The notes under the pieces: model-generated
What the model was told of the DNA's origin: nothing
Databases searched by the model: none
What the model saw: the letters and a program-made list of their open reading frames with translations, nothing else
Program-made: the position numbers and the translations under genes
Source: an uncultured Rivibacter sp.
GTDB lineage: Bacteria; Pseudomonadota; Gammaproteobacteria; Burkholderiales; Burkholderiaceae
DNA length: 57,202 nucleotides
Reading direction: 5' to 3'
NCBI GenBank assembly: GCA_946481025.1
Contig: CAMLNA010000012.1
Location: forward strand, 1 to 57,202
Part shown: positions 25,071 through 33,469 of the stretch, piece after piece
Numbering within the stretch: the stretch's first letter is position 1
How the letters are laid out: every line of letters begins with the position of its first letter

Positions 25071-27578
25071 ATGGGCGCTGCACCTCCCGCTTTCATGTCC
25101 AGCAGCGCCGCCGCCTCCGTCCCCACCCTGGGCCGCTTCGAACTGAAGCGTGTGCTCGGCCGTGGCGCCCAGAGCACCGTATGGCTCGGCTTCGACCCGC
25201 GCCTCGAACGCGAGGTGGCGATCAAGCTGATGCGGCTGGCCTCCGGTAGCGGCGGCAGCGACGCCACCGCGGCGCTGGAGCAATGGCTGCGCGAAGCGCG
25301 CACCGTGGGGCGGCTGGCCCACCCGCACATCGTGCCGGTGTTCGAGGCCGACGTGCATGCCGACGGCAGCGGCGCCCAGCCTTACATCGTCTTCGAGTTC
25401 GTGCCCGGCCAGTCGCTGGCCGAAAGGCTCAGGCAGCAGGGCGCCTACGCGCCGCGTGCCGCCGCCGAGCTGATGCTGGGCGTGCTCGATGCACTGGCGC
25501 ATGCCCATGCCTCGGGCGTGGTGCACCGCGACCTCAAGCCTTCCAACATCCTGATCGACGCGGCCGGCCGTGCCCGTGTCACCGACTTCGGCATTGCAGT
25601 GACCTCGGGCGACGCCCAGGGGGCCGTTCCGGCGGGCAGTCCCGGCTACCTGTCGCCCGAAGCGGTGAGAGGCCTGGCCCCCGCGCCGTCGATGGACGTG
25701 TTTGCCGCCGGCCTGGTGCTGGCCGAGCTGATGACCGGCAAGCCGCTCATCGCGGAGGCGGACGTCCCGCGCGCGATGTACCGCATCGCCCATGAAGACC
25801 TGGGCCTGCCCGAGGCGATGCCGCAGCCGGTGGACGACGGCCTGCGGGCACTGGTGCAGCGTGCGCTGGCGCGCGAGCCTTCGGCTCGCTTCGCCCATGC
25901 CGGCGAGCTGCGCGATGCGCTGATGGCCTGGCTCGCGCCCAAGAGCCCTGTGCCGGAAGAGAACGGCAGCGCGCCCGCCGCCGCGAGGTCCGGTGCCAGC
26001 GGCACGCTCGAGTTCCTGCTGCGTCGCATGCGGCACAAGAGCGACTTCCCGGCGCTGAGCGATTCGGTCGCCAGCATCCAGCGCGTGGCCACCAGCGAAA
26101 ACGAAAGCCTTTCCAGCCTGGCCAGCGAGATCCTCAAGGACGTGGCGCTCACGCACAAGCTGCTGCGCCTGGTCAACACCGCGCACTTCCAGCATGCGGG
26201 CGGCGGCACCATCAGCACCGTGTCGCGTGCCGTGGCGCTCGTGGGTTTTGCCGGCATTCGCAACCTGGCCTTGTCGCTCGTGCTGCTGGAGCACATGAAC
26301 GACAAGCTGCATGCCGACCAGATCAAGCAGGAGTTCCTGCGCTCGCTGATGGCCGGCACGCTCGCCAGCGAACTGAGTCCGGTGTCCAGCGAGAGCGAGG
26401 AGGCCTTCATCGGTTCGATGTTCCAGGGCCTGGGACGCCTGCTCACCGAGTTCTATTTCCATGAAGAAGCCGAGCAGATCCGCTCGCTGGTGCACCCGGG
26501 CGTCACCCTGGCGCGCGAGACGCCCCGGCAGCCGATGAACGAGCAGGTGGCCTCGGCCTCGGTGCTGGGCCTCAGTTATGAAGAGTTGGGTCTGGGCGTG
26601 GCTCGCTCCTGGGGCCTGCCCGACACGCTGCAGCGCTGCATGCGCCCGGCCACCGGCGTGCCGCCCGCCGAAATGCCGAAGCAGACGCCGGAGCGCCTGC
26701 GCTGGCTGGCCACCGCGGCCAACGAGGTGGCCGACGTGATGCTGCATGCCGAGCCGCAGGATGCCCCTCGGCTGGTCGCCCAGGTGGCCGAACGCCATGC
26801 GAAGGCGCTGGGCCTGAAGGCGAAGGACGTGCAGGACGCGGTGGTGCGTTCGCGCACGAGGCTCACCCAGCTGGCCGCCGGGCTGCAGCTGCACCTGAAG
26901 CCGGGCTCGCCGGCCGAGCGCCTGCTCGAGCCCAAGCCGCAGCCGGTGACGGATGCGTCCGGCCGCGACCCGATGACGGACACCCTGTCGCGCCACCAGC
27001 TCGAAGCCACCGCGCCTCTGCCGCTCGATGCGCTGCCGCCGCACGAAGACCCGGCGCACGTGCTGGCGGCCGGCATCCAGGACATCACCAATTCGATGGT
27101 GGCCGAGAACTTCAAGCTCAACGAAGTGCTGCGCATGATCCTCGAGACCATGTACCGCGCACTGGGTTTTCGCCGGGTGGTGTTCTGCCTGCGAGATGGC
27201 AGGACGGGCCGGCTGGTCGGCCGCTTCGGGCTGGGCGAGGGCGCCGAGCCGGTGGTGGCCCTGTTCCAGGTGCCGCTTGCGGTGGCCGCCGGCAGCAACC
27301 CGGACCTCTTCACCGCCGTGTGCCTGAAAGGCGCCGACACGATGATCTCCGACGCCACCGGCCACATCGAGTCGCGCCTGCCGCCATGGTTCCGCGAAAA
27401 GGTGAAGGCGCCGACCTTCCTGCTGCTGCCGCTGCAGATGAAAAACGCCACCTTCGGGCTCATCTACGCCGACAAGGCGAAGCCCGGCGGCATCTCGCTG
27501 TCGGAGAAGGAGCTTTCGCTGCTGCGCACCTTGCGCAACCAGGCGGTCATGGCCTTCAGAACGGCGAACAGCGGCTGA
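25071..27578 (+). CDS. Ser/Thr protein kinase-HDOD-GAF fusion
   Basis: 835 residues with three domains and no membrane segment. (1) An intact eukaryotic-like kinase at about 21-285: glycine-rich loop LGRGAQSTVWLG, VAIK Lys52, Glu75, HRDLKPSN (152-159), DFG (172-174), and SPGYLSPEAV. (2) HDOD at about 305-510 (DFPALSDSVASIQRV...EILKDVALTHKLLRLVNTAHF). (3) GAF at about 670-830 (LNEVLRMILETMYRALGFRRVVFCL...FGLIYADK). The GAF may sense a small ligand and the kinase may phosphorylate unknown targets. It directly follows the pseudokinase paralogue (61-bp gap) and converges on the amylase gene. The start at 25071 has GGGGTGGGG upstream; ATG 25095 is an alternative. Confidence 0.85.
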   Translation: MGAAPPAFMSSSAAASVPTLGRFELKRVLGRGAQSTVWLGFDPRLEREVAIKLMRLASGSGGSDATAALEQWLREARTVGRLAHPHIVPVFEADVHADGSGAQPYIVFEFVPGQSLAERLRQQGAYAPRAAAELMLGVLDALAHAHASGVVHRDLKPSNILIDAAGRARVTDFGIAVTSGDAQGAVPAGSPGYLSPEAVRGLAPAPSMDVFAAGLVLAELMTGKPLIAEADVPRAMYRIAHEDLGLPEAMPQPVDDGLRALVQRALAREPSARFAHAGELRDALMAWLAPKSPVPEENGSAPAAARSGASGTLEFLLRRMRHKSDFPALSDSVASIQRVATSENESLSSLASEILKDVALTHKLLRLVNTAHFQHAGGGTISTVSRAVALVGFAGIRNLALSLVLLEHMNDKLHADQIKQEFLRSLMAGTLASELSPVSSESEEAFIGSMFQGLGRLLTEFYFHEEAEQIRSLVHPGVTLARETPRQPMNEQVASASVLGLSYEELGLGVARSWGLPDTLQRCMRPATGVPPAEMPKQTPERLRWLATAANEVADVMLHAEPQDAPRLVAQVAERHAKALGLKAKDVQDAVVRSRTRLTQLAAGLQLHLKPGSPAERLLEPKPQPVTDASGRDPMTDTLSRHQLEATAPLPLDALPPHEDPAHVLAAGIQDITNSMVAENFKLNEVLRMILETMYRALGFRRVVFCLRDGRTGRLVGRFGLGEGAEPVVALFQVPLAVAAGSNPDLFTAVCLKGADTMISDATGHIESRLPPWFREKVKAPTFLLLPLQMKNATFGLIYADKAKPGGISLSEKELSLLRTLRNQAVMAFRTANSG

Positions 27579-27597
27579 GGCCGCTGCCCGGTCCGCA

Positions 27598-29442
27598 TCA
27601 CTTCCAGGTGTCGTTCACCGTCTGTGAGCCGCCTGCGCCCACGGTGCCGAGCACGCGGTTGGCGCCGCTTTCCCAGACCACGTTGCCGCTGCCGTCCTTC
27701 TTGATGTACTTGTACTGGATGGACGAACTCGCCGGCAGTGCCACGTTGGTGACGCGCCAGTTGCCCTGCGTGCCGGTGCCGGAGATCCACGTCAGCGCGA
27801 CACCCGCGGCCGGGCTCCAGTTGCCCAGGGCGGGCACGTTGCCCACGACGAAGATGTTCTGCCCGTAGCTGGTGCTGGCCGCCTCGTTGAAGGTGACGCC
27901 GGCGGTGCCGCCGGCCGTTCCCTGCTTCGCGCCGGCATGCAGCGCGGCCGCGCTGTACGCCGCCACCGTCAGCGTGGCGTTGCCGGCGTTGTCGACCGCC
28001 ACCACGGTGCCGCTGCAGCTGCCTGCGTTGTGGTCGCCCGAGATCACGTCGCAGTAGTTGCCCGCCGGCAGGCCGGTCTGGAAGGTGCGCGTGAGCGCCG
28101 AACCCTCCTTGTTGATGACCACGAAGCCCAGGTTGCCGCGGCCGAAGGCGATCTGGTTGTTGCCGTTGTCCCACCAGTTGCTCACGCTCCAGTTCGACAC
28201 CGTGGCATTGCGAAAGCCCACCATGTTGGCGATCGGCCGGAAGCGGTGTTCGCACACCCAGCCGCCCACGCTCTGGTTGAAGCAGGCGGGGCTGGCCACG
28301 CCGCCGTCCCACGGGCCCCTGGTGGCGCCGCCGCTGTAGTAGGGCGGGCCGTAGCTGGTGTCGTAGCTGGTCGACTTGTTGAAGCCGTAGCTCGACATCA
28401 GCGCCGGGTAGCCGTAGGGCCAGGCCAGCATGAACACGTTGGCCAGGTCGTAGGTCGCGCCGTTGTGGTACGTGAGGTAGTTGCCGCCGCCGCCGTGGCC
28501 GCGCTGCTTGTCGTGGTTGTCGGTGAAGGCCACCGCGCGGTTGCTCGGCATGAGGCCCCAGCTCTCGCCGAAGGTGCGCAGGTCGGCCAGCTTGCCGCCG
28601 CCGGCGAACTTGCCGTGCAGCTGCGGGCCGTAGGCGAACTCGGTCACGTTGACGAGGTTGCCGTTCAGGCCGAAGTACTGGCTGGGCTGCACCGCTTCGC
28701 CCGGGGCGCCGATGACTTCGAGGAACCAGTACGGCCGGTTGGCGACGCGCGAATTGACGTTGTCGATGATCGCGCCCAGGTCGGCGGGGCTGATGTGCTT
28801 GGCCGCGTCGACGCGGAAGCCCTTCACGCCCAGGTTCACCATGTCCACCAGGTAGTCGGCGATCCTGCCGCGCACGTAGGCGGCGCCGGTATTGAGGTCC
28901 TGCAGGCCCGACAGCTCACAGTTCTGCACGTTCCACGCGTCGTTGTAGTTGCTGATGCCGCACACCGGCTGGTGGAAGTCGCCGGAGCCGTATGGCACGC
29001 GCGGATAGTTGTGGCCGGTCCAGCCGTTGCCCGCGCTCGACGTGCCGCTGGCGCCGCCCGACATGTGGTTGATCACCGCGTCCACGTAGATGTCCACGCC
29101 CGCGGCGTTGCAGCGGCTCACCATGTCGGAGAACTCGGCGCGCGTGCCGCTGCGGCTGCGGTCGAGGCTGTAGCTCACCGGCTGGTAGCGCATCCACCAC
29201 GGATAGGGCGCGCCATCGCCGCTCGTGACCCAGTTGTGTTCGTTCGGCGGCGAGACCTGCACCGCCGCGAAGCCTTTCGGGCCGAGGAAGCTTTCGCATT
29301 CCTTCGCCACGTCGGTCCACTTCCATTCGAACAGCTGCACGAAGGCGGTTCGGCTCTGGGCTTGTGCACTGCCCAGCAGCCCCAGGCCCAGCAGGGCAGC
29401 CGCGGCGAAACTCCTGGATCGCCGCAGGATGGATGTATTCAT
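27598..29442 (-). CDS. Secreted alpha-amylase (GH13, animal-type) with C-terminal CBM20
   Basis: 614 residues. Signal peptide cleaved near SAQA-QS (28). The GH13 barrel begins TAFVQLFEWKWTDVAKECE, typical of the animal/marine-bacterial subgroup. Catalytic Asp212 (GFRVDAAKH), acid Glu242 (WFLEVIG) and Asp308 (FTDNHD) are present. Two of the usual chloride ligands remain (Arg210, Asn309), but the third, an Arg or Lys before VMSSY in pancreatic and Pseudoalteromonas enzymes, is Ala347 (GYPALMSSY), so chloride independence is likely. A CBM20 starch-binding domain occupies about 515-614 (QNIFVVGNVPALGNWSP). It cleaves internal alpha-1,4 bonds of starch outside the cell. I chose the ATG at 29442 for its GAGGAG ribosome-binding site. 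Confidence 0.93.
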   Translation of the reverse strand: MNTSILRRSRSFAAAALLGLGLLGSAQAQSRTAFVQLFEWKWTDVAKECESFLGPKGFAAVQVSPPNEHNWVTSGDGAPYPWWMRYQPVSYSLDRSRSGTRAEFSDMVSRCNAAGVDIYVDAVINHMSGGASGTSSAGNGWTGHNYPRVPYGSGDFHQPVCGISNYNDAWNVQNCELSGLQDLNTGAAYVRGRIADYLVDMVNLGVKGFRVDAAKHISPADLGAIIDNVNSRVANRPYWFLEVIGAPGEAVQPSQYFGLNGNLVNVTEFAYGPQLHGKFAGGGKLADLRTFGESWGLMPSNRAVAFTDNHDKQRGHGGGGNYLTYHNGATYDLANVFMLAWPYGYPALMSSYGFNKSTSYDTSYGPPYYSGGATRGPWDGGVASPACFNQSVGGWVCEHRFRPIANMVGFRNATVSNWSVSNWWDNGNNQIAFGRGNLGFVVINKEGSALTRTFQTGLPAGNYCDVISGDHNAGSCSGTVVAVDNAGNATLTVAAYSAAALHAGAKQGTAGGTAGVTFNEAASTSYGQNIFVVGNVPALGNWSPAAGVALTWISGTGTQGNWRVTNVALPASSSIQYKYIKKDGSGNVVWESGANRVLGTVGAGGSQTVNDTWK

Positions 29443-29733
29443 CGCAATCTCCTCGTTGTTCAACACGCACGCTCGCTCATTCACGGCCGGAGCGGCGCGA
29501 CTCTATGAACCGGGGAGCGGGCAAGCACGCTGCGTCGCAGCAATCGCGCGCTTCGCGCGCACTTCGATGCGGCGGGTAGTCGGCCGAACAACGCCGTTTC
29601 GTCAGCGAGTCGCGTGAACTACAGGGACTACACCGGGCAGGCGAAAGGCGCACGCACGCTTCGACCAAAGTGCAACACTTTGTCTGCCGAGGCGATGCGG
29701 GAGGGGGAGTGCAGGAGGAGGAGGGGGAGGGGT
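29443..29733. other. Non-coding interval between amylase and ffs
   Basis: 291 bp with no ORF that I can support on either strand. It should contain the amylase promoter (minus strand) and the 3' trailer of ffs. At 29699-29732 the plus strand has a purine tract with four runs of three or more G; the minus strand, which continues the ffs transcript, is correspondingly C/T-rich and almost free of G. A perfect palindrome-like TGCGCGCTTCGCGCGCA lies near 29545-29562. Confidence 0.6.
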
Positions 29734-29829
29734 GACGAGCCTTACCCCCGGCACTGAAGGCAAACGGTTAGGGCTGCTTCGTTCCCGACCTGACCCGGTT
29801 GGCCGCGCCCCCATGCGGGGAGGCCCGTC
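29734..29829 (-). ncRNA. ffs: Signal recognition particle RNA (4.5S RNA)
   Basis: About 96 nt. The conserved SRP domain IV reads GGGTCAGGTCGGGAAC followed by GAAGCAGCCC on the minus strand, matching the E. coli 4.5S core (GGTCAGGTCCGGAAGGAAGCAGCC). The ends pair over 9 bp: 5' GACGGGCCT with 3' AGGCTCGTC (one G-U). A -10-like TACAAT (29842-29837) is 7 nt before the predicted 5' end. It binds Ffh to target membrane proteins. Its position next to dnaX-ybaB-recR is common in bacteria. Confidence 0.92.
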
Positions 29830-29976
29830 AGGCGCGATTGTAGGCGAGCGGAGGCGCCGTTCCGGGCGGGGCTGCGATCGTGAAGAAGACGGTGGTGTCC
29901 ACGCCGGTCTCCGGCTCGATCCAGACGCGCCCGCCGGGGCGCTCGACGAACAACCGATGGCGCCGGCCGCTCAGCG
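29828..29976 (-). pseudogene. Histidine-kinase C-terminal remnant between the PurM-like gene and ffs
   Basis: A minus-strand frame entering from the end of the PurM-like gene reads HRLFVERPGG, RVWIEPETGV and DTTVFFTIAAP, then about 13 residues and a stop at 29828-29830. This matches the end of a histidine-kinase ATPase domain (IVE-x-HGGRIWVEPE-x-G-x-GTTFFFTLP). There is no start codon, no kinase core upstream (that DNA codes for the PurM-like protein), and one substitution in the GTT motif. I read it as a decayed fragment left by an old rearrangement. The ffs -10 lies inside it. Confidence 0.5.
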
Positions 29977-31089
29977 CAGCTGCAGATCGTCGTCGCCGAA
30001 CTCGATGCCCAGCGGCTCGATGAGCAGCTTCTTCGGACCGGCCTCGACCGTGCCGGCGACCAGCGCCTGGATGCCTTGCGCCTGCGCGATCTCGACGGTG
30101 CGCTGGGCGTCGGCAGCGTTCACGAAGAGCGCGAAGCCGGCGCCCATGTTGAGCGTGCTGTAGGCCTCGCGGTCATCCTGCTTCGCATGCTCCTGGATGA
30201 AGCGCAGCACGGGCGTCACCTCGGGCACGCTGTGGATGCGGTAGGTGAAGGCCGCAGGGTGGCGCAGCAGCTTGCGCCAGCCGTGGCCGGTGATGTTGGC
30301 GCAGTAGTGCGGCGTGATGCCGGCCTTGCAGAGCGCCTCGGTGACCGGCGAATACAGCACGGTGGGCGCAAGCAGCGCCTCGCCGTAGTTGAGCGAAGAA
30401 GTCACCGGCGTCAGGTAGCCCTGCGGCAGCCGCTCGACCAGCTTGCGCGCCAGGCTCAGGCCGTTGGCGTGGATGCCGCTGGATGCCAGCAGCACGATCG
30501 CATCGCCTGCGCCGAGCTTGTCGCCCACCGACAGGCGTTCCTTCGGGTTGACGATGCCGGTGCATGAGGCCGCGAGGTCGATGCGGCCGGCTTCGACGAT
30601 GCCGGCGAGCGCCGGCGTCTCTCCGCCGCCCCATGCCACGCCGCACACGTCGCAGGCGCGCTTCCAGCCGGCCACCAGCGCCTGCGCGCGTTGCGCGTCG
30701 CCGAACCAGTCGGAGCCGCCCGCGGCCCAGTAGGCCTGCACCACCAGCGGCGTGGCGCCCACGGTGATGAGGTCGTTGATCGCCATCGCGATGGTGTCCT
30801 GCGCGATGCCGTCGTAGTAGCTGCGGCCGGTGAGCCGGGCCATCTCGTCCGCCACCAGCGCCTTCGAGCCCAGGCACTCGACGATGGAGGCGAGGTAGAA
30901 AGGACCGACGTCCACCACATAGGCCGACTCGCCGCGTGACGCGGCCACCTCGCCGAAGCCGTGTGCCGCGAGGTTCTTCGCGGTGTCCCTGGCGGCGCGT
31001 TGGGCGGCGACCTTGAGCGGGTCGATCAGGTCGTAGTTGACGCCGGCTTGTTCGTAGCTGAGCGTGTCGGTGGAGGGCGTGGAGTTCAT
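29971..31089 (-). CDS. PurM-like AIR synthase-related protein
   Basis: 372 residues, cytoplasmic. It has the PurM fold signatures LSYEQAGVNYDLIDPLK, a GGGETPALAG loop, SSGIHANGLSLARKL, ANITGHGWRKLLRH and NMGAGFALFV. The canonical PurM nucleotide loop SGTDGVGTK is replaced by VECLGSKALVADEM, and the protein is about 25 residues longer than usual PurM. It may be a divergent phosphoribosylformylglycinamidine cyclo-ligase or a paralogue with another ATP-dependent reaction, so I do not assign purM. I chose the ATG at 31089, which starts MNSTPSTDTLSYEQAG. It is divergent from dnaX with 81 bp between. Confidence 0.75.
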   Translation of the reverse strand: MNSTPSTDTLSYEQAGVNYDLIDPLKVAAQRAARDTAKNLAAHGFGEVAASRGESAYVVDVGPFYLASIVECLGSKALVADEMARLTGRSYYDGIAQDTIAMAINDLITVGATPLVVQAYWAAGGSDWFGDAQRAQALVAGWKRACDVCGVAWGGGETPALAGIVEAGRIDLAASCTGIVNPKERLSVGDKLGAGDAIVLLASSGIHANGLSLARKLVERLPQGYLTPVTSSLNYGEALLAPTVLYSPVTEALCKAGITPHYCANITGHGWRKLLRHPAAFTYRIHSVPEVTPVLRFIQEHAKQDDREAYSTLNMGAGFALFVNAADAQRTVEIAQAQGIQALVAGTVEAGPKKLLIEPLGIEFGDDDLQLR

Positions 31090-31170
31090 GGCAGCAGGCG
31101 CTTCGACGGAACGCGCGATTATCGGCCAGCGGGGGCGACGACCTCCGGGCGGCCCGTAGAATGCCCCGCC

Positions 31171-33021
31171 ATGAGTTACATCGTCCTGGCCCGCAAGTAC
31201 CGCCCGCTCAACTTCGAGCAGATGGTGGGCCAGGAGCACGTGGTGCAGGCGCTCTCCAATGCGCTCACGCAGCAGCGGCTGCACCATGCATACCTGTTCA
31301 CGGGCACGCGCGGCGTCGGCAAGACCACCGTCTCGCGCATCCTCGCCAAGTCGCTCAACTGCACCGGCGCCGACGGCAGCGGCGGCATCACCGCGCACCC
31401 CTGCGGCCGGTGCGACGCCTGCCGCGACATCGACAGCGGCCGCTTCGTCGACTACGTGGAACTCGACGCGGCCTCGAACCGAGGCGTCGAAGAGATCTCG
31501 CAGCTGCTGGACCAGGCGGTGTACAAGCCGGTGGTCGGGCGCTTCAAGGTCTACATGATCGACGAAGTGCACATGCTCTCGACCACCGCCTTCAACGCGA
31601 TGTTGAAGACGCTGGAAGAGCCGCCCGAGTACCTGAAGTTCGTGCTGGCCACCACCGATCCGCAGAAGGTGCCGGTGACGGTGCTGTCGCGCTGCCTGCA
31701 GTTCAACCTGCGGCCCATGGCGCCGGAAACCGTGCTCGAGCACCTGCAGCGCGTGCTGGAGGCCGAGGCCATTGCCGCCGAGCCCGGTGCGCTGCGCCTG
31801 CTGGCGCGCGCCGCCCGCGGTTCGATGCGCGATGCGTTGTCGCTCACCGACCAGGCCATCGCCTTCGGGGCCGGCCGGCTCGAAGAGTCCGGCGTGCGGC
31901 AGATGCTCGGCGCGGTGGACCGCAGCCATGTGGTGCGCATCGTCGAAGCGCTGGCCGCGGGCGATGGCCCCGCGCTGCTGGCCACCGTGGATGCGCTGCG
32001 GTCGATGGGGCTTTCTGCCGGCGGCACGCTCGAAGAACTGGCCGGCATCGCGCAGCAGATGGCGGTGCTGCAGGCCGTGCCCGACGCTGCCAATGCGGCC
32101 GATCCTGAAACGCCCACGCTGCAGCGCCTGGCCGGTCTGCTGCCGGCCGACGAAACCCAGCTGCTCTACAGCATCGCGATCCATGGTCGCGGCGAGCTTT
32201 CGCTGGCGCCCGACGAATACAGCGGCCTGGTGATGGTGCTGCTTCGCCTGCTCGCCTTCAAGCCGCAAGGGGAGCGGCCCCATGCCTCGCCGCCGGCGCG
32301 GCCTGCCACCGCGTCGGCCGCAGCGCCCGTGGCGAGGGCCGCCGCGGCGCCCGCCGCGCAGCGCCCGGCGCCCGCGCCTGCACCCGTGGCGCCGGCCACG
32401 CCGCGCACCGCCGCGCTGCGCGCCCCCGCGGCGCCCAGCCGGTCGAGCAGTGCGGACATCCCGCCGTGGGTGGATGCGGCGCTGCCCGACGATGCCGTCG
32501 CGGTCGCGGTCGCGGTCTCGCCCGAGCCACCGGTGGTGGCCGAGATCGTGGTGCCGCGCCCGCTGCCGCGCGCCGCTGAGGTGGCGGCTCCGGCGGTGCC
32601 TGCCTTGTCGCCCGCGGAGCTGGCACTGGGTGACCGTTGGGCGGCGCTGGTGCGCTCCCTCATCGAGGCCGGCGCCATCGGGGCGCTGGTGCGTGAGCTC
32701 GCCATGCAAGGGCAGTGCGTGGCCATCGAGCCGGGCGATGGCGCCGAGGCATGGCGACTGCGCGTGGAGCGCGAAACGTTGCGCGGCGGCACGCATCGCG
32801 AGCGCCTCGAGGCCGCCATGGCCAAGTCGCTCGGTCGCGCCGTGAAGCTCGAGCTCGAGGCGGGCGTCGTGGCCGACACGCCGTTCCTGCGCGACATGGC
32901 AGAACGCGAACGCCGCCAGCGTGCCGCCGAAGAACTGATCCAGAACGACCCGATGGTGCTTTCGCTGATGCAGCAGTTCAAGACCGCGCGCATCGTGCCG
33001 GGCTCCATCAAACCCCTCTGA
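31171..33021 (+). CDS. dnaX: DNA polymerase III subunits gamma/tau
   Basis: 616 residues, clamp-loader ATPase. Starts MSYIVLARKYRPLNFEQMVGQ. Walker A GTRGVGKTT at 45-53; zinc-binding Cys64, Cys78, Cys81, Cys84 (HPCGRCDAC); DEVHML Walker B; SRC motif VTVLSRCLQFNL. A long Ala/Pro-rich linker (about 370-480) leads to a tau-like C-terminal domain. I saw no A-rich slippery heptamer like that of E. coli, so programmed frameshifting to make gamma is not evident. First gene of the dnaX-ybaB-recR cluster. Confidence 0.96.
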   Translation: MSYIVLARKYRPLNFEQMVGQEHVVQALSNALTQQRLHHAYLFTGTRGVGKTTVSRILAKSLNCTGADGSGGITAHPCGRCDACRDIDSGRFVDYVELDAASNRGVEEISQLLDQAVYKPVVGRFKVYMIDEVHMLSTTAFNAMLKTLEEPPEYLKFVLATTDPQKVPVTVLSRCLQFNLRPMAPETVLEHLQRVLEAEAIAAEPGALRLLARAARGSMRDALSLTDQAIAFGAGRLEESGVRQMLGAVDRSHVVRIVEALAAGDGPALLATVDALRSMGLSAGGTLEELAGIAQQMAVLQAVPDAANAADPETPTLQRLAGLLPADETQLLYSIAIHGRGELSLAPDEYSGLVMVLLRLLAFKPQGERPHASPPARPATASAAAPVARAAAAPAAQRPAPAPAPVAPATPRTAALRAPAAPSRSSSADIPPWVDAALPDDAVAVAVAVSPEPPVVAEIVVPRPLPRAAEVAAPAVPALSPAELALGDRWAALVRSLIEAGAIGALVRELAMQGQCVAIEPGDGAEAWRLRVERETLRGGTHRERLEAAMAKSLGRAVKLELEAGVVADTPFLRDMAERERRQRAAEELIQNDPMVLSLMQQFKTARIVPGSIKPL

Positions 33022-33039
33022 TCCAGAAGGACTGAAATC

Positions 33040-33366
33040 ATGATGAAAGGGCAACTCGCCGGCCTGATGAAACAGGCCCAAGCGATGCAGGACAACCTGA
33101 AGCGCGCACAGGAAGAGCTCGCGCAGATCGAGGTCGAGGGCCAGTCCGGCGCCGGCCTCGTGAAGGTGGTGATGACCTGCAAGCACGACGTGAAGCGCGT
33201 CAGCATCGACCCCAGCCTGCTGGCCGACGACAAGGACATGCTCGAAGACCTGGTGGCCGCCGCGTTCAACGACGGCATCCGCCGCGCGGAAGAGGTGAGC
33301 CAGGAGAAGATGTCCAAGCTCACCGCCGGCATGCCGCTGCCGCCGGGGATGAAGTTTCCGTTCTGA
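33040..33366 (+). CDS. ybaB: YbaB/EbfC nucleoid-associated protein
   Basis: 108 residues. Starts [20 protein letters not shown] and contains [22 protein letters not shown] and a final [11 protein letters not shown], all typical of YbaB/EbfC, a small DNA-binding dimer. It lies 18 bp after dnaX with an AGAAGGACTGAA ribosome-binding site and before recR, the conserved arrangement. Confidence 0.95.
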   Translation: MMKGQLAGLMKQAQAMQDNLKRAQEELAQIEVEGQSGAGLVKVVMTCKHDVKRVSIDPSLLADDKDMLEDLVAAAFNDGIRRAEEVSQEKMSKLTAGMPLPPGMKFPF

Positions 33367-33370
33367 TGGC

Positions 33371-33448
33371 TCCCCCCCGTAGCGGCTCACGCCGCTCCCC
33401 CTCAAGGGGGCGAAGCCAGCGGACCGGCAGAGCCGGATCCGCGGCTTC
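33371..33448. repeat. Intergenic palindromic repeat, family A copy 1
   Basis: About 78 bp between ybaB and recR. Its core is CGCTCCCCCTCAAGGGGGCG (palindromic CCCCCTCAAGGGGG), followed by GCGGACCGGCAGAGCCGG and ATCCGCGG. A closely similar element lies at 48411-48490. It fits a dispersed, strongly foldable intergenic repeat (REP/BIME-like); it is not coding. Confidence 0.75.
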
Positions 33449-33469
33449 TGCCTGACTTCTGCTTTTGCC

